DNA of 64,000 nucleotides from Bacillus sp. WMMC1349 (GTDB lineage Bacteria > Bacillota > Bacilli > Bacillales > Bacillaceae), in assembly GCF_013155385.1 (NCBI RefSeq), contig NZ_JABJUQ010000007.1, positions 1,718,001-1,782,000 on the forward strand. The letters run 5' to 3'. A model generated the notes under the pieces. That model did not search any database. It was not told the DNA's origin and saw only the letters and a list, made by a program, of their open reading frames with translations. Positions 39,284-48,677 of the stretch are shown here, piece after piece (position 1 is the stretch's first letter; the number at the start of each line of letters is the position of its first letter). Made by a program: the position numbers and the translations under genes.

Positions 39284-40051
39284 ATGAAAAGGGGAAAGGG
39301 AATGAAGTTTGTCGGAGATTCGAGAATACCCGCGGAAAGAAAACCGAATATTCCAAAAGATTATTCGGAATTTCCAGGTAAAACGGAAGCATTTTGGCCG
39401 AATTTTTTACTTAAAGAATGGCTTGTTGGAGCCGTTTTCCTAATTGGGTTTCTTGTTTTGACCATCGTTCACAAGCCTCCGCTGGAACGAATGGCTGATC
39501 CGACAGATACTGGTTACATACCTTTACCAGACTGGTATTTTCTATTTTTATATCAATTGCTTAAATATGAATATGCAGCTGGACCGTATACTGTAGTTGG
39601 AGCGATTATTGTACCGTCGATTGCTTTCGGGGCGCTTTTACTGGCACCATTCCTTGACAGGGGTCCTGAAAGAAGACCGTTTAAGCGCCCGGTCGCTGTT
39701 GGATTGATGTTGTTAGCATTATCAGCCACTGTCTTTTTAACTTGGCAATCTGTTGTGACTCATGATTGGGCAGCTGCGGAAGAACAAGGGAAAATCAAAG
39801 AGGAAGCTAAAATTGATAAAAAAGCCTCAGGTTATAAAGTGTATAAGGAACAAGGTTGCATTTCCTGTCATGGTGATAACATGCAAGGAGGGGCTGGCGG
39901 GCCGTCTCTGGTAGATAGCGGTTTATCTCCAAAGGAGATTGCAAAGATCGCCAAGGAAGGAAAGGGTAAAATGCCTGCTGGCGTTTTTAAAGGGTCTGAT
40001 AAACAACTGAAAGAACTGTCAAAATTCATATCGAAAACAACAGCTAAGTAG
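39284..40051 (+). CDS. qcrC: Menaquinol:cytochrome c reductase cytochrome b/c subunit
   Basis: QcrC fuses the C-terminal half of cytochrome b (three membrane helices, with PLPDWYFLFLYQLLKY near residue 80, the PEWY-equivalent quinol-site region) to a cytochrome c domain with one covalent heme (CISCH near residue 192) facing outside. The 255 residues equal B. subtilis QcrC. The methionine heme ligand is probably in KGKMPAGVFKG. GGAGGGG precedes the ATG. A terminator follows. Confidence 0.97.
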   Translation: MKRGKGMKFVGDSRIPAERKPNIPKDYSEFPGKTEAFWPNFLLKEWLVGAVFLIGFLVLTIVHKPPLERMADPTDTGYIPLPDWYFLFLYQLLKYEYAAGPYTVVGAIIVPSIAFGALLLAPFLDRGPERRPFKRPVAVGLMLLALSATVFLTWQSVVTHDWAAAEEQGKIKEEAKIDKKASGYKVYKEQGCISCHGDNMQGGAGGPSLVDSGLSPKEIAKIAKEGKGKMPAGVFKGSDKQLKELSKFISKTTAK

Positions 40052-40088
40052 TTGTCAAGAAGAGGTACACATGATAAGCTGGTCTCTC

Positions 40089-40118
40089 AAGACCATCGAC
40101 ATTGTCGATGGTCTTTTT
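40089..40118 (+). terminator. Terminator of qcrABC
   Basis: AAGACCATCGAC pairs with GTCGATGGTCTT around a 3-base loop, followed by TTT. Confidence 0.92.
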
Positions 40119-40161
40119 AAAATTCTAACATCAATAACATAACGTTTCCGGAGAATGTGAG

Positions 40162-40755
40162 TTGAATGTGGTGAAATTAATTTTTTACATACTTGGACAG
40201 AGATCTATCATCTTTTTACTTTTGATCATTAATTTTTTTGGTACGATTTATGGGTATTATTGGTACAAGTCGCAACTGATTCATACACCAATTAAATTTC
40301 TAATTTTTGTGCCGGACAGCCCAACTGCTACTTTGTTTTTTTTATTTGTGCTGTTGGGGTTTTTATTTAAGCGAAATGCCGCTTTGTTTGAAGCGTTTGC
40401 ATTGGTAACACTCGTTAAATATGGGCTTTGGGCTGTTTGTATGAACCTTCTTATTCTTTTAACGACGGGAAGTCTGCATTGGACAGGCTATATGCTGATT
40501 GCATCCCATTTTGCAATGGCTCTCCAAGGTGTTCTATATGCACCTTATTACAAGTTTAAAGTGTGGCATCTGGTGATTGCAGCCATTTGGACGCTTCACA
40601 ATGACGTGATTGACTATGTGTTCAAAATGATGCCTAGCTACTCGATGCTGACTCAATTTATGCCACAAATCGGTTATTTTACATTTTGGCTTAGTATTGC
40701 ATCGATCGGTTTAGCTTATTATCTTGTACTCTCTAAAAAAGCATTTAAGTTGTGA
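40162..40755 (+). CDS. ypjA: DUF1405 membrane protein YpjA
   Basis: This 197-residue protein has about five to six membrane helices and corresponds to B. subtilis YpjA (DUF1405), of unknown function. Conserved-looking polar segments inside the membrane region are IPDSP-like (VPDSPTATLFF) and LHNDVIDYVF. The TTG start follows GGAGAA by 6 bases; a GTG three codons later is an alternative. It lies between the qcr terminator and ypjB. Confidence 0.88.
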   Translation: MNVVKLIFYILGQRSIIFLLLIINFFGTIYGYYWYKSQLIHTPIKFLIFVPDSPTATLFFLFVLLGFLFKRNAALFEAFALVTLVKYGLWAVCMNLLILLTTGSLHWTGYMLIASHFAMALQGVLYAPYYKFKVWHLVIAAIWTLHNDVIDYVFKMMPSYSMLTQFMPQIGYFTFWLSIASIGLAYYLVLSKKAFKL

Positions 40756-40777
40756 TAAACAATCTTGGTCTAACCTT

Positions 40778-40819
40778 GTCCCTCTCCTCATAACTTAAAG
40801 TAGAAGGAGTGGGAGGGAC
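40778..40819 (+). promoter_or_regulatory. Hairpin enclosing the ypjB ribosome-binding site
   Basis: GTCCCTC pairs with GAGGGAC, and inside it TCCT pairs with AGGA. Both AGGAG and GGGAGGGA, the possible Shine-Dalgarno sequences of ypjB, lie in the 3' arm. ypjB translation could therefore be conditional. Confidence 0.5.
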
Positions 40820-40824
40820 CGTAA

Positions 40825-41628
40825 ATGATACGTAAGGTGATCCTTTGCATAGTGATTGTGCTTGTTTTTCCTGCGGGCGGTTTAAAAGCGGAGGATTCAA
40901 CCGCTTTAACAGAATTGAATGAACTGTCTGATACAGTATTTCAGTTAACAAGACAGTCACATTATGAGGAAGCACTTCAAATTGTTCAATATTTTAAAAA
41001 TCGGTTAAAAACAGCCGAAAAAAACGGAACATTAAAAACGATGACCAGTTCGCAAATCCGCCGGGTCATTTTGGCTTGTCATGAAATGCAAAAAAGTTTA
41101 CGGAGCACGGAAACACGAAAAAAAGATAAACTCAAGGCAGCCGTCCAATTCAGAATGCTGATGGATGCGATACATTCCGACCATGATCCGATTTGGGGAT
41201 CGTTAAAAAAGCCGGTTATGGAATCTTTTAAAGCGCTTAAAGCCGGTATTATTCAAAAAGAAGACAGTTTAACGTTTCAGGAAAAGTGGAATCATTTTTT
41301 AGCTTTGTATGATATGATTTACCCGAGTTTAACAATCGATGTTTCCCAAAAACAATTAAAAAATGTCTCCAACCATATCGAAGTTGTCCAACATGGAGAC
41401 TTTCAGAATATGTCAGAAAGCAGCAAGCTTGAACGGTTGACTACTCTGCAAAAAGATTTGGAAGACGTATTCAATCAAACCGAAGAAGATGACGCAGATC
41501 CCTCGCTTTTATGGGTTATCCTGACAACAGGAAGCATCATCCTTTCCACACTGACCTATGTTGGATTCCGTAAGTATAGAGGGGAAGCAGACAGGCGCAG
41601 GAAAAGAGAGAATGATTGGCCTAAATAA
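40825..41628 (+). CDS. ypjB: Sporulation protein YpjB
   Basis: This 267-residue protein has an N-terminal signal sequence (residues 1-22, cleavage near LKAEDS), a long helical extracytoplasmic domain (about 25-230) and a C-terminal membrane helix (LLWVILTTGSIILSTLTYVGF, about 232-252) with a basic tail. It belongs to the YpjB sporulation family, found in spore formers; its mutant in B. subtilis has a mild sporulation phenotype and its molecular role is not known. The ribosome site is enclosed in a hairpin. Repeat copy 4 lies 34 bases after its stop. Confidence 0.88.
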   Translation: MIRKVILCIVIVLVFPAGGLKAEDSTALTELNELSDTVFQLTRQSHYEEALQIVQYFKNRLKTAEKNGTLKTMTSSQIRRVILACHEMQKSLRSTETRKKDKLKAAVQFRMLMDAIHSDHDPIWGSLKKPVMESFKALKAGIIQKEDSLTFQEKWNHFLALYDMIYPSLTIDVSQKQLKNVSNHIEVVQHGDFQNMSESSKLERLTTLQKDLEDVFNQTEEDDADPSLLWVILTTGSIILSTLTYVGFRKYRGEADRRRKRENDWPK

Positions 41629-41662
41629 GAAACATTGTTTGAAATCGATTAAGAAAAGCCTG

Positions 41663-41849
41663 AAGCTGTCTAAAAAGTCCTTTTTCAACATCAATCAGGG
41701 GGAATTGCGAGACTCCTGCGGAAACAGCGAGCTAGGCGAGACCCAAGAGGAGCAAGGAACGAGCTCCGAGGAGGCTCGCGGATCGCCCGCGGAAAGCGAG
41801 CAAATTTCCCCAATTTTTATTCATCCACACGACTTTCAGGACAGCCCCT
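41663..41849 (+). repeat. MITE-like intergenic repeat, copy 4 (longest)
   Basis: This 187-base copy has the ends AAGCTGTCTAAAAAGTCC and ACTTTCAGGACAGCCCC, which form imperfect terminal inverted repeats. It keeps the full G+C-rich core (GCGAGCTAGGCGAGACC, GAGCTCCGAGGAGGCTCGC, GATCGCCCGCGGAAAGCGAG) that is shortened in the other copies. It fills the gap between the convergent genes ypjB and ypjC and ends within a base of the ypjC stop codon. Confidence 0.85.
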
Positions 41850-42722
41850 TTATCGTGTAATCGGATTCTTATTTTCATCAAGTGTAAAACCTTCCCCCAT
41901 CACATCGTGAACATCGTTTACGACTACAAACGCATGTGGATCAATAGAAGTGATGACATTTTTCAAAAGAAAAACTTCATTTTTCGGAACGACACAGTAT
42001 AAAACGTCTCGTTCTGTTTTAGTATAGGATCCCTGTCCTTTTAAAATCGTAACCCCACGATCCATTTCTTCCATGATTTTACGTTGGATTAGTGCATTTT
42101 TTTCAGAAATAATCGTTGCCCCTTTTGCTGCATAGCCACCTTCCTGCATAAAGTCAATCACTTTAGAAGCAACAAATACTGCGACAAGTGTATACATGGC
42201 TTCTTTATATGAGAGATAAAATATGAGTGATAATGTGATAACAAAGGCATCAAAAACGAACATCGCTTTACCCATCGCGATATGAAAGTATTTATTGATG
42301 AGTCGTACGATAATATCAACTCCACCAGTTGTCCCGCCATATCTGAAAATGATGCCGAGCCCTGTTCCAATAAAAATCCCGGCAAAAAGGGCTGCAAGGA
42401 CAAGGTCATTTTTCAGAGGCATATGGATCTGATAAACTTGAAAAATCCACAAAAAAACAGACAGACTGACTGTTCCGAGAATGGTATATAAAAAAACGGT
42501 TCTGCCGAGAAACTTCCAACCGATCAAGAAAACGGGAATATTTAAAACTAAATTGGAAATGGAAGGATCGATCTGAAACAGGAAATAAAGCAACAAGGTA
42601 ATACCAGTAAAACCGCCCTCTGATAGGTTGTTTTGCATATTAAAATGAACAAGTCCAAAAGAAAAAATAGCGGCACCTATTAATATAAATAAAACATTTT
42701 TAATTTTTATTTCTCTAAGCAT
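41850..42722 (-). CDS. ypjC: YitT family membrane protein YpjC
   Basis: This 290-residue protein of the YitT family (DUF161 membrane domain plus C-terminal DUF2179 domain) has five to six membrane helices up to about residue 200 and a soluble C-terminal domain (RDVLYCVVPKNEVFLLK, DPHAFVVVNDVHDVMGEGF). The segments NMQNNLSEGGFTGI and GIIFRYGGTTGGVDI are typical of the family. The transported substrate is not known. GGAAGGAGAGG precedes the start on the minus strand. It is the only minus-strand gene in this part and has its own promoter. Confidence 0.92.
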   Translation of the reverse strand: MLREIKIKNVLFILIGAAIFSFGLVHFNMQNNLSEGGFTGITLLLYFLFQIDPSISNLVLNIPVFLIGWKFLGRTVFLYTILGTVSLSVFLWIFQVYQIHMPLKNDLVLAALFAGIFIGTGLGIIFRYGGTTGGVDIIVRLINKYFHIAMGKAMFVFDAFVITLSLIFYLSYKEAMYTLVAVFVASKVIDFMQEGGYAAKGATIISEKNALIQRKIMEEMDRGVTILKGQGSYTKTERDVLYCVVPKNEVFLLKNVITSIDPHAFVVVNDVHDVMGEGFTLDENKNPITR

Positions 42723-42755
42723 AAAAAACCTCTCCTTCCATTAGTTGGCGTTAAT

Positions 42756-42784
42756 ATTATAGTGTATCTTTTAAAAATGGGCAA
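42756..42784 (-). promoter_or_regulatory. ypjC promoter
   Basis: On the minus strand TTGCCC and TATAAT are spaced by 17 bases, 33 bases before the ypjC start. It is back-to-back with the ypjD promoter. Confidence 0.65.
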
Positions 42785-42799
42785 ACCGATCTTAAACGT

Positions 42800-42828
42800 T
42801 TGTCAAACTTAGTTGAATTCGCTAACAT
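42800..42828 (+). promoter_or_regulatory. Promoter of the ypjD-dapB-mgsA-bsh-cca cluster
   Basis: TTGTCA and TAACAT are spaced by 17 bases, 27 bases before the ypjD start. It could drive ypjD through birA, as no terminator is seen within that run. Confidence 0.6.
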
Positions 42829-42855
42829 GTAAGAGATGATAGGAGGTTTTGCCGA

Positions 42856-43191
42856 ATGACGAATCAGAAAACGATGAAAGAGATACAGCGTGAAGTTGAT
42901 GAATATATCGGGCAATTTAAAGAAGGTTATTTTAGTCCGCTGGCGATGATGGCTAGACTAACAGAAGAGCTCGGCGAATTGGCAAGAGAAATCAATCATC
43001 ATTTCGGAGAAAAACCAAAGAAAAAAACTGAAACTGAAAAAAAGATTGAAGAGGAAATCGGTGATGTTTTATTCGTGTTAGTTTGTTTAGCTAATTCACT
43101 TCATATTTCATTAGATGAAGCGCATGATATGGTCATGGATAAATTCAACACACGAGACAAAGACCGCTGGACAAAAAAAGAAGGAAAGTAG
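42856..43191 (+). CDS. ypjD: MazG-type nucleotide pyrophosphohydrolase YpjD
   Basis: This 111-residue protein is of the small all-alpha NTP pyrophosphohydrolase (MazG-like) type. It shows the metal-binding pattern RLTEELGELAREINHHFG near residue 35 and KIEEEIGDVLFVLVCLANSL near residue 63, with the EExxE and ExxD acidic residues. The probable job is cleaning out non-canonical nucleotides; the substrate is unknown. AGGAGG precedes the ATG. dapB begins 12 bases after its stop. Confidence 0.92.
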   Translation: MTNQKTMKEIQREVDEYIGQFKEGYFSPLAMMARLTEELGELAREINHHFGEKPKKKTETEKKIEEEIGDVLFVLVCLANSLHISLDEAHDMVMDKFNTRDKDRWTKKEGK

Positions 43192-43203
43192 AGGAGATTG
43201 ATC

Positions 43204-44007
43204 ATGTCAAAAGAAACTATCAAGATTGCCATTGCTGGACCGAGAGGAAGAATGGGAAGTGAAGCCGTTCAACTTGTTGAAAACACAGATCATTTTCAAC
43301 TTGTAGGGGCCATCGATATTACATACGACCGCAAGAAACTGTCAGAAGTATTACCCTGTCATTCTGATGCGCTCATTTATACGGATATACACGAATGTTT
43401 TGCTGAAACAAATCCGAATGTACTCATCGATTTGACGACACCAGAAGTCGGCAAAGTTCATACGAAAATTGCCTTAGAGCATGGTGTCCGCCCTGTAGTT
43501 GGAACAACTGGATTTTCAGAAAAGGATCTTGACCATCTAAGGGGATTAACCGAAGAAAAAGCAATCGGAGCCATTATTGCCCCAAACTTTGCTTTGGGAG
43601 CTGTTTTAATGATGAAATTTTCCCAGATGGCAGCTCAATATTTCTCCGATGTTGAAATCATTGAACAGCATCATGATCAAAAGCTTGATGCACCTAGCGG
43701 AACCGCTTTAAAAACTGCGGAGATGATTTCCGTCGTTAGGGATGCGAAAAAACAAGGACATCCTGATGAAAAGGAAATTCTACCTGGTGCAAGGGGTGCA
43801 GAGCAAAACGGAATTCGCCTGCACAGTGTTCGATTACCGGGGTTAATCGCCCATCAAGAAGTCATCTTTGGCGGAGATGGACAAACTTTGAAAATTCGCC
43901 ATGATTCGTATAACCGTACATCTTTTATGTCAGGAGTAAAGCTAGCTGTTGAACAAGTTATGAAAATCGATCAGCTTGTTTATGGCCTTGAAAATATCAT
44001 GGAATAA
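43204..44007 (+). CDS. dapB: 4-hydroxy-tetrahydrodipicolinate reductase
   Basis: DapB reduces the cyclic product of DapA with NAD(P)H on the way to diaminopimelate for the cell wall, dipicolinate for spores and lysine. The 267-residue product ([22 protein letters not shown]) has the dinucleotide motif GPRGRMG near residue 11 and the catalytic segment [19 protein letters not shown] near residue 155. Length equals the B. subtilis enzyme. ATG 43204 follows GAGGAGA; a TTG two codons earlier is an alternative. Confidence 0.97.
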   Translation: MSKETIKIAIAGPRGRMGSEAVQLVENTDHFQLVGAIDITYDRKKLSEVLPCHSDALIYTDIHECFAETNPNVLIDLTTPEVGKVHTKIALEHGVRPVVGTTGFSEKDLDHLRGLTEEKAIGAIIAPNFALGAVLMMKFSQMAAQYFSDVEIIEQHHDQKLDAPSGTALKTAEMISVVRDAKKQGHPDEKEILPGARGAEQNGIRLHSVRLPGLIAHQEVIFGGDGQTLKIRHDSYNRTSFMSGVKLAVEQVMKIDQLVYGLENIME

Positions 44008-44029
44008 CGAAAAGAAAGAGGGGATCTCA

Positions 44030-44443
44030 TTGAGAATAGCCTTAATTGCCCATGATCGAAAAAAACAGGATATGATTCAATTGACAACCGCTTATCGAGG
44101 TATTTTGCAAAAACATGAATTGTTTGCCACCGGTACAACAGGTTTAAAAATAGCTGAAGCAACCGGTCTTTCCATTAGGCGTTTTCAATCAGGACCGCTT
44201 GGCGGCGATCAACAAATTGGTGCAATGATCGCCCAAAATGAAATCGATCTAGTGATTTTCTTGCGGGACCCATTAACAGCTCAGCCGCATGAACCAGATG
44301 TTTCTGCATTAATCCGCTTATCTGACGTCTATTCCATTCCACTTGCAACCAATCTGGGGACGGCGGAAATTCTGATCCGTTCTTTGGAAGAGGATGCGTT
44401 CGAATTTAGGAAGCTGGTACATGATGAAGAAAAAGATGCTTGA
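44030..44443 (+). CDS. mgsA: Methylglyoxal synthase
   Basis: MgsA converts dihydroxyacetone phosphate to methylglyoxal, a bypass of lower glycolysis that relieves phosphate-sugar stress. The 137-residue product from the TTG start ([15 protein letters not shown]) equals B. subtilis MgsA in length and has the signatures [23 protein letters not shown] and [25 protein letters not shown] lies before the TTG; the longer frame from 43976 runs inside dapB. The neighbouring bacillithiol genes make sense, since bacillithiol helps detoxify methylglyoxal. Confidence 0.96.
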   Translation: MRIALIAHDRKKQDMIQLTTAYRGILQKHELFATGTTGLKIAEATGLSIRRFQSGPLGGDQQIGAMIAQNEIDLVIFLRDPLTAQPHEPDVSALIRLSDVYSIPLATNLGTAEILIRSLEEDAFEFRKLVHDEEKDA

Positions 44444-45137
44444 TATACTGGCTTTTGGTGCACATAGTGATGATGTAGAAATTGGCATGGGAGGAACAAT
44501 TGCCAAATATATTAACAAGGGGTTTTACGTTGGCATTTGCGATTTAACAGAAGCTGAACGATCTTCAAATGGAACAGTTGCCATAAGGAAACGTGAAGCG
44601 GCTTTGGCGGCGGAAACGTTAGGTGTTAGAGAGCGAATTTCTCTTGCCCTTCCTGACCGCGGTTTATTTTTGACAGAAGATGCGATTAGAGAAATTGTTG
44701 CCGTTATTCGAATGTATCAGCCGAAGATTGTTTTTGTTCCCTACAAAAAAGACAGACACCCAGATCATGGACATGCGGCAGAAATTGTCGAAGAAGCGGT
44801 TTTTTCCGCCGGTATACATAAATATCAAGATGAAAAAAAACAGCAAGCACATAAAGTGCAAAACATCTATTACTATATGATCAACGGTTTTCATAAACCT
44901 GAATTTGTGATCGATATAACAGATACAATGGAACAGAAAAAAGCAAGTCTCAGGGCATACAAAAGCCAGTTCAGCCGGACAGAGCAATCGATAGATACAC
45001 CTTTGACAAACGGATATATTGAAACAGTTGAAGCAAGGGAAATGCTTCTTGGAAAAGAAGTCGGTGTCACATATGCAGAAGGATTTTTTTCTAAGCGCAT
45101 CCTTTTGTTAGACAATGATTTATTCGGGGGTGGATGA
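44421..45137 (+). CDS. bshB1: Bacillithiol biosynthesis deacetylase BshB1
   Basis: BshB1 removes the acetyl group from GlcNAc-malate to give glucosamine-malate, the second step of bacillithiol synthesis. The 238-residue LmbE-family protein has the zinc motif [12 protein letters not shown] near residue 15 and [16 protein letters not shown] with the further histidines near residue 105. ATG 44421 lies inside the end of mgsA, 7 bases after AGGAAG; an ATG at 44436 is also possible. It overlaps bshA by the ATGATG junction, and the order bshB1-bshA is that of B. subtilis. Confidence 0.95.
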   Translation: MMKKKMLDILAFGAHSDDVEIGMGGTIAKYINKGFYVGICDLTEAERSSNGTVAIRKREAALAAETLGVRERISLALPDRGLFLTEDAIREIVAVIRMYQPKIVFVPYKKDRHPDHGHAAEIVEEAVFSAGIHKYQDEKKQQAHKVQNIYYYMINGFHKPEFVIDITDTMEQKKASLRAYKSQFSRTEQSIDTPLTNGYIETVEAREMLLGKEVGVTYAEGFFSKRILLLDNDLFGGG

Positions 45138-46315
45138 TGAGAAAATTAAAAATTGGGATTACATGTTATCCGAGTGTCGGAGGATCGGGAGTTATTGCAA
45201 CAGAGCTCGGTAAATTGTTGGCGGAAAAAGGGCATGACATTCATTTTATTACATCAAGCGTTCCGCATAGGCTGAATAAAGTTTATTCCAATATTTATTT
45301 TCATGAAGTTGAAGTTAATCAATACGCAGTTTTCCAATATCCGCCTTATGATCTGTCTTTAGCCAGCAAAATGGCCGAAGTGGCAAAACGGGAAAATCTA
45401 GATATTTTGCATGCCCATTACGCTGTTCCGCATGCTATTTCTGCATATTTGGCAAAACAAATGTTAGAAGGTACGATCAAAACCGTTACGACACTTCATG
45501 GCACTGATATTACGGTTCTCGGGATTGATCAGTCTTTAAAAGATTTGATTCGATTTGCAATTGAATCCTCTGATCGGGTAACTGCCGTTTCATCAGCTCT
45601 TGCGGCACAGACGTATGATTTAATCAAACCAAGAAAAAAAATAGAGACCATCTACAATTTTGTTGATGAGCGTGTGTATGTAAAAAAAGACCATTATTCA
45701 TTAAAAGAGCAATACGGAATAACCCCTGATGAAAAAGTCATCATTCATGTTTCAAATTTCAGGAAAGTAAAACGGGTTCAAGATGTGATTCATGTCTTTA
45801 ACCGTATTGTCAAACGAATCAAAGCAAAACTCCTTCTTGTTGGCGACGGTCCGGAAATGACTGTGATATGTCAGCTTGTCAGGCAGCTCGGTTTACAAGA
45901 TGCGGTGCGCTTTTTAGGTAAACAGGACGGTGTGGAAGAGCTTTATGCCATCAGTGACTTAAAGCTTCTTTTATCTGAGAAGGAAAGCTTTGGTCTTGTG
46001 CTTCTTGAAGCAATGGCTTGTGGTGTTCCGTGCATTGGAACGAATATCGGTGGTATTCCCGAGGTGATTATCGATGGTACATCAGGTTATCTGGTAAATG
46101 TGGGTGATGTTGATGCTGCATCTGAAAAAGCACTTCATTTATTAACGGATCACAAGTTGCATCACCGTTTTGCTGAAGCTGCGCTACAAAATATTAAGGA
46201 GCGTTTCTCATCAAGCAAAATCATTAACCAATATGAGGATATTTATCACCAATTAATAGACGGGGAGTGTGACAATGGAAGATCTGTTTTTAAAGGCTCT
46301 GCCTCTCCTTCATGA
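45137..46315 (+). CDS. bshA: Bacillithiol glycosyltransferase BshA (L-malate N-acetylglucosaminyltransferase)
   Basis: BshA transfers GlcNAc from UDP-GlcNAc to L-malate, the first step of bacillithiol synthesis. The 392-residue GT4-family protein has the GT-B halves with [16 protein letters not shown] near residue 10, [12 protein letters not shown] and the nucleotide-sugar motif [23 protein letters not shown] near residue 280. It is some 15 residues longer than B. subtilis BshA. The extra C-terminal tail (about [17 protein letters not shown]) is read out of frame from the first 41 bases of cca. The second ATG of ATGATG is chosen to match the family start. Confidence 0.95.
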   Translation: MRKLKIGITCYPSVGGSGVIATELGKLLAEKGHDIHFITSSVPHRLNKVYSNIYFHEVEVNQYAVFQYPPYDLSLASKMAEVAKRENLDILHAHYAVPHAISAYLAKQMLEGTIKTVTTLHGTDITVLGIDQSLKDLIRFAIESSDRVTAVSSALAAQTYDLIKPRKKIETIYNFVDERVYVKKDHYSLKEQYGITPDEKVIIHVSNFRKVKRVQDVIHVFNRIVKRIKAKLLLVGDGPEMTVICQLVRQLGLQDAVRFLGKQDGVEELYAISDLKLLLSEKESFGLVLLEAMACGVPCIGTNIGGIPEVIIDGTSGYLVNVGDVDAASEKALHLLTDHKLHHRFAEAALQNIKERFSSSKIINQYEDIYHQLIDGECDNGRSVFKGSASPS

Positions 46316-47468
46316 ACTAAAAAAACACGGCTGGCAAGCTTATTTTGTGGGCGGAGCAGTAAGAGACACACAGATGAACCGCACTGTTGGAGATATCGAT
46401 ATTGCAACTGACGCGGCTCCTGAAGAAATAGAAAAAATCTTTCCTAAAACAATTGATGTTGGAAAAAAACATGGAACAATCATTGTGTTGTGGGAAGGTG
46501 AGTCCTATGAGGTGACAACGTTTCGAGCAGAACTTGAATACGAGGATCATAGAAGACCAAGCGGTGTTCATTTCATTCACTCGTTGAAAGAAGATTTAAA
46601 GCGGCGTGATTTAACGATCAATGCAATGGCACTGGATACGGAATGCCGGCTCATTGATTATTTTGGAGGTCTTCACGATATTCAAACAAAACTGATTCAA
46701 ACGGTCGGTAACCCGGCTGAACGATTTCATGAAGATGCGCTCCGCATGTTGCGGGCGCTCCGTTTTATGAGCCAGCTCGATTTTACGCTTTCCCCACATA
46801 CAAAACAAGCGATTTGTGAGAACCGCCACTTATTAGCACATATTTCAACAGAGCGCAAAACAACTGAATTTGAAAAACTATTACAAGGGAAAGCGGTAAA
46901 CGCAGCTCTTAAAATAGCGGTTGAAACAGGTCTTTACAAAGAACTTCCCGGACTGGAAGGAAAAAGGGAAGGTCTTCTCACTGCATGCTGTTTTCCGTTT
47001 CATCAGTTGGAAACCAAAGCGCAACTTTGGGCAGCTTTCATCGATAGACTGGCAATTCATCCACAACAAGCTCAAAAATTTTTAAAAGCTTGGAAACTTC
47101 CTGGAAAGGTGATGCAAGAGGCAATAAAAATTGCCGGGTACATTGATCAACACTGGGATCATTTGGCCATGTATCAAGCCGGTGAAGAGACACTTATTTC
47201 TGCAGTCATGATTCATATGCTAAAGGAGAATCAGAGCATTGACAGACGTAAATTAGCTGAAGTGAGACAAAGATATCAAAGACTGCCAATTAAAAGCTTG
47301 AAAGATTTAGCTGTAACTGGAAACGATCTGATCTTGATGAAAAATAACCCTCCTGGTAAATGGGTATCTGACGATTTAACACGGATCGAACAGGCTGTTT
47401 TGTGTGGAGAACTTGACAATCAAAAAAAAGCCATAGAGGAGTGGCTAGACCAATGCAATCAAATTTAA
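46275..47468 (+). CDS. cca: CCA-adding enzyme (tRNA nucleotidyltransferase)
   Basis: Cca adds or repairs the CCA end of tRNAs without a template. The 397-residue class II enzyme has the nucleotidyltransferase motif [22 protein letters not shown] near residue 25 with the two catalytic aspartates, [11 protein letters not shown] and the amino-acid template region [12 protein letters not shown]. Length equals the B. subtilis enzyme. ATG 46275 is 7 bases from GGGGAG and lies inside the end of bshA. It overlaps birA by 16 bases. Confidence 0.96.
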   Translation: MEDLFLKALPLLHELKKHGWQAYFVGGAVRDTQMNRTVGDIDIATDAAPEEIEKIFPKTIDVGKKHGTIIVLWEGESYEVTTFRAELEYEDHRRPSGVHFIHSLKEDLKRRDLTINAMALDTECRLIDYFGGLHDIQTKLIQTVGNPAERFHEDALRMLRALRFMSQLDFTLSPHTKQAICENRHLLAHISTERKTTEFEKLLQGKAVNAALKIAVETGLYKELPGLEGKREGLLTACCFPFHQLETKAQLWAAFIDRLAIHPQQAQKFLKAWKLPGKVMQEAIKIAGYIDQHWDHLAMYQAGEETLISAVMIHMLKENQSIDRRKLAEVRQRYQRLPIKSLKDLAVTGNDLILMKNNPPGKWVSDDLTRIEQAVLCGELDNQKKAIEEWLDQCNQI

Positions 47469-48433
47469 GGACAAAACTCATCCAATTATTTGCACAAGCT
47501 GATGGCGAATTTCTTTCAGGTCAAAAAATCAGTGAAGAACTAGGCTGCTCGAGAACGGCTGTTTGGAAACACATTGAAGAACTAAGAAAAGCGGGTTATG
47601 AACTTGAAGCGGTTAGGAAACTTGGCTATAAAATGAAAAAAAAGCCTGACAAAATCAGTGAAAATGAAATCAGATTCGGCTTAAAAACGGAAAAAATGGG
47701 ACAAGTCATTTATTTCAAAGATAACGTTTCTTCAACTCAGAAAATCGCTCATGAACTGGCAAATAACGGATGTCCAGAAGGGACAATTATTGTTGCAGAT
47801 CAGCAAACAGAAGGAAGGGGGAGAATGGCTAGAGTATGGCACTCTCCAGCAGGTAATGGCATTTGGATGAGCCTTATCTTAAGACCGACAATTCCAGTTC
47901 AAAAAACACCACAGCTGACACTTTTGGCGGCAGTGGCAATTGTCCAAGCAATTGAGGACCAAACAGGAATCAGTCCGGAAATTAAATGGCCGAACGATAT
48001 TTTGGTCAATGGCAAAAAAACGGTTGGAATTTTGACTGAATTACAGGCTGAAGCAGATCAGGTTCATTCGGTCATCACCGGAATCGGAATTAATGTCAAT
48101 CAAGCAGCTTGCGATTTTCCGGATGACTTGAAAGAGACAGCCACAAGCTTGCGCCTTGTTAGTGGTAAAAAAATTGATCGAGCAGCACTTATTCAAACGA
48201 TTCTGCTTACATTTGAAAAACGCTACCAAGACTATACTCGTCACGGTTTCCAACCAATTAAACTTTTATGGGAAAGCTATGCTTTGACATTAAACCGCCG
48301 ATTAACAGCGAGAACATTGAATGGAACATTTCATGGGAAATCACTGGGGATTGATGATGAAGGCGTGCTTCTTTTAGAAACAAGTGAGGGAATAAAAAGA
48401 ATTTATTCTGCTGATATCGATATTAGTTCGTGA
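47453..48433 (+). CDS. birA: Bifunctional biotin-protein ligase / biotin operon repressor BirA
   Basis: BirA attaches biotin to acetyl-CoA and pyruvate carboxylases and represses biotin genes when biotin is plentiful. The 326-residue product has an N-terminal helix-turn-helix (about 20-60, GQKISEELGCSRTAVWKHIEELRKAGY), so it is the regulatory group II type. The catalytic domain shows GRGRMARVWHSPAGNGIWMS near residue 122 and PNDILVNGKKTVGILTE near residue 180. ATG 47453 overlaps the end of cca. A strong promoter for the pan leader follows its stop. Confidence 0.96.
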   Translation: MQSNLRTKLIQLFAQADGEFLSGQKISEELGCSRTAVWKHIEELRKAGYELEAVRKLGYKMKKKPDKISENEIRFGLKTEKMGQVIYFKDNVSSTQKIAHELANNGCPEGTIIVADQQTEGRGRMARVWHSPAGNGIWMSLILRPTIPVQKTPQLTLLAAVAIVQAIEDQTGISPEIKWPNDILVNGKKTVGILTELQAEADQVHSVITGIGINVNQAACDFPDDLKETATSLRLVSGKKIDRAALIQTILLTFEKRYQDYTRHGFQPIKLLWESYALTLNRRLTARTLNGTFHGKSLGIDDEGVLLLETSEGIKRIYSADIDISS

Positions 48434-48436
48434 TAG

Positions 48437-48466
48437 TTGGAACAGATGCCATGTTTTTGGTATACT
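48437..48466 (+). promoter_or_regulatory. Promoter of the panBCD leader
   Basis: TTGGAA and TATACT are spaced by 18 bases with a TG one base before the -10 box (extended -10). The predicted start is about 48473, 213 bases before panB. Confidence 0.65.
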
Positions 48467-48599
48467 TCGAGTGGACAGTATCCTTTCAAATGGAACTGTA
48501 CCTAATGTGATTGAAACTGATTTCTTTTTAAAAAAAGTCTGCCTTGATCCAAAAAGGACTGGGACAGAGGGATGATTCTTGCCGATTTATGGGCGCTTT

Positions 48600-48631
48600 A
48601 AAAATCCTTCTTCTGAGCAGAAGGTTTTTTA
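48600..48631 (+). terminator. Terminator in the panB leader
   Basis: CCTTCT pairs with AGAAGG around a 7-base loop, extended by flanking A and T runs with one bulge, ending in TTTTTT. Confidence 0.7.
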
Positions 48632-48657
48632 ATGTCCAAAAATAGCTGGCAGCTCAT

Positions 48658-48677
48658 CTCCTCTGAAAGAAGAGGAG
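48658..48677 (+). promoter_or_regulatory. Hairpin enclosing the panB ribosome-binding site
   Basis: CTCCTCT pairs perfectly with AGAGGAG around GAAAGA. The 3' arm is the Shine-Dalgarno region (GAGGAGG) of panB, 9 bases before its TTG start. Confidence 0.65.
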
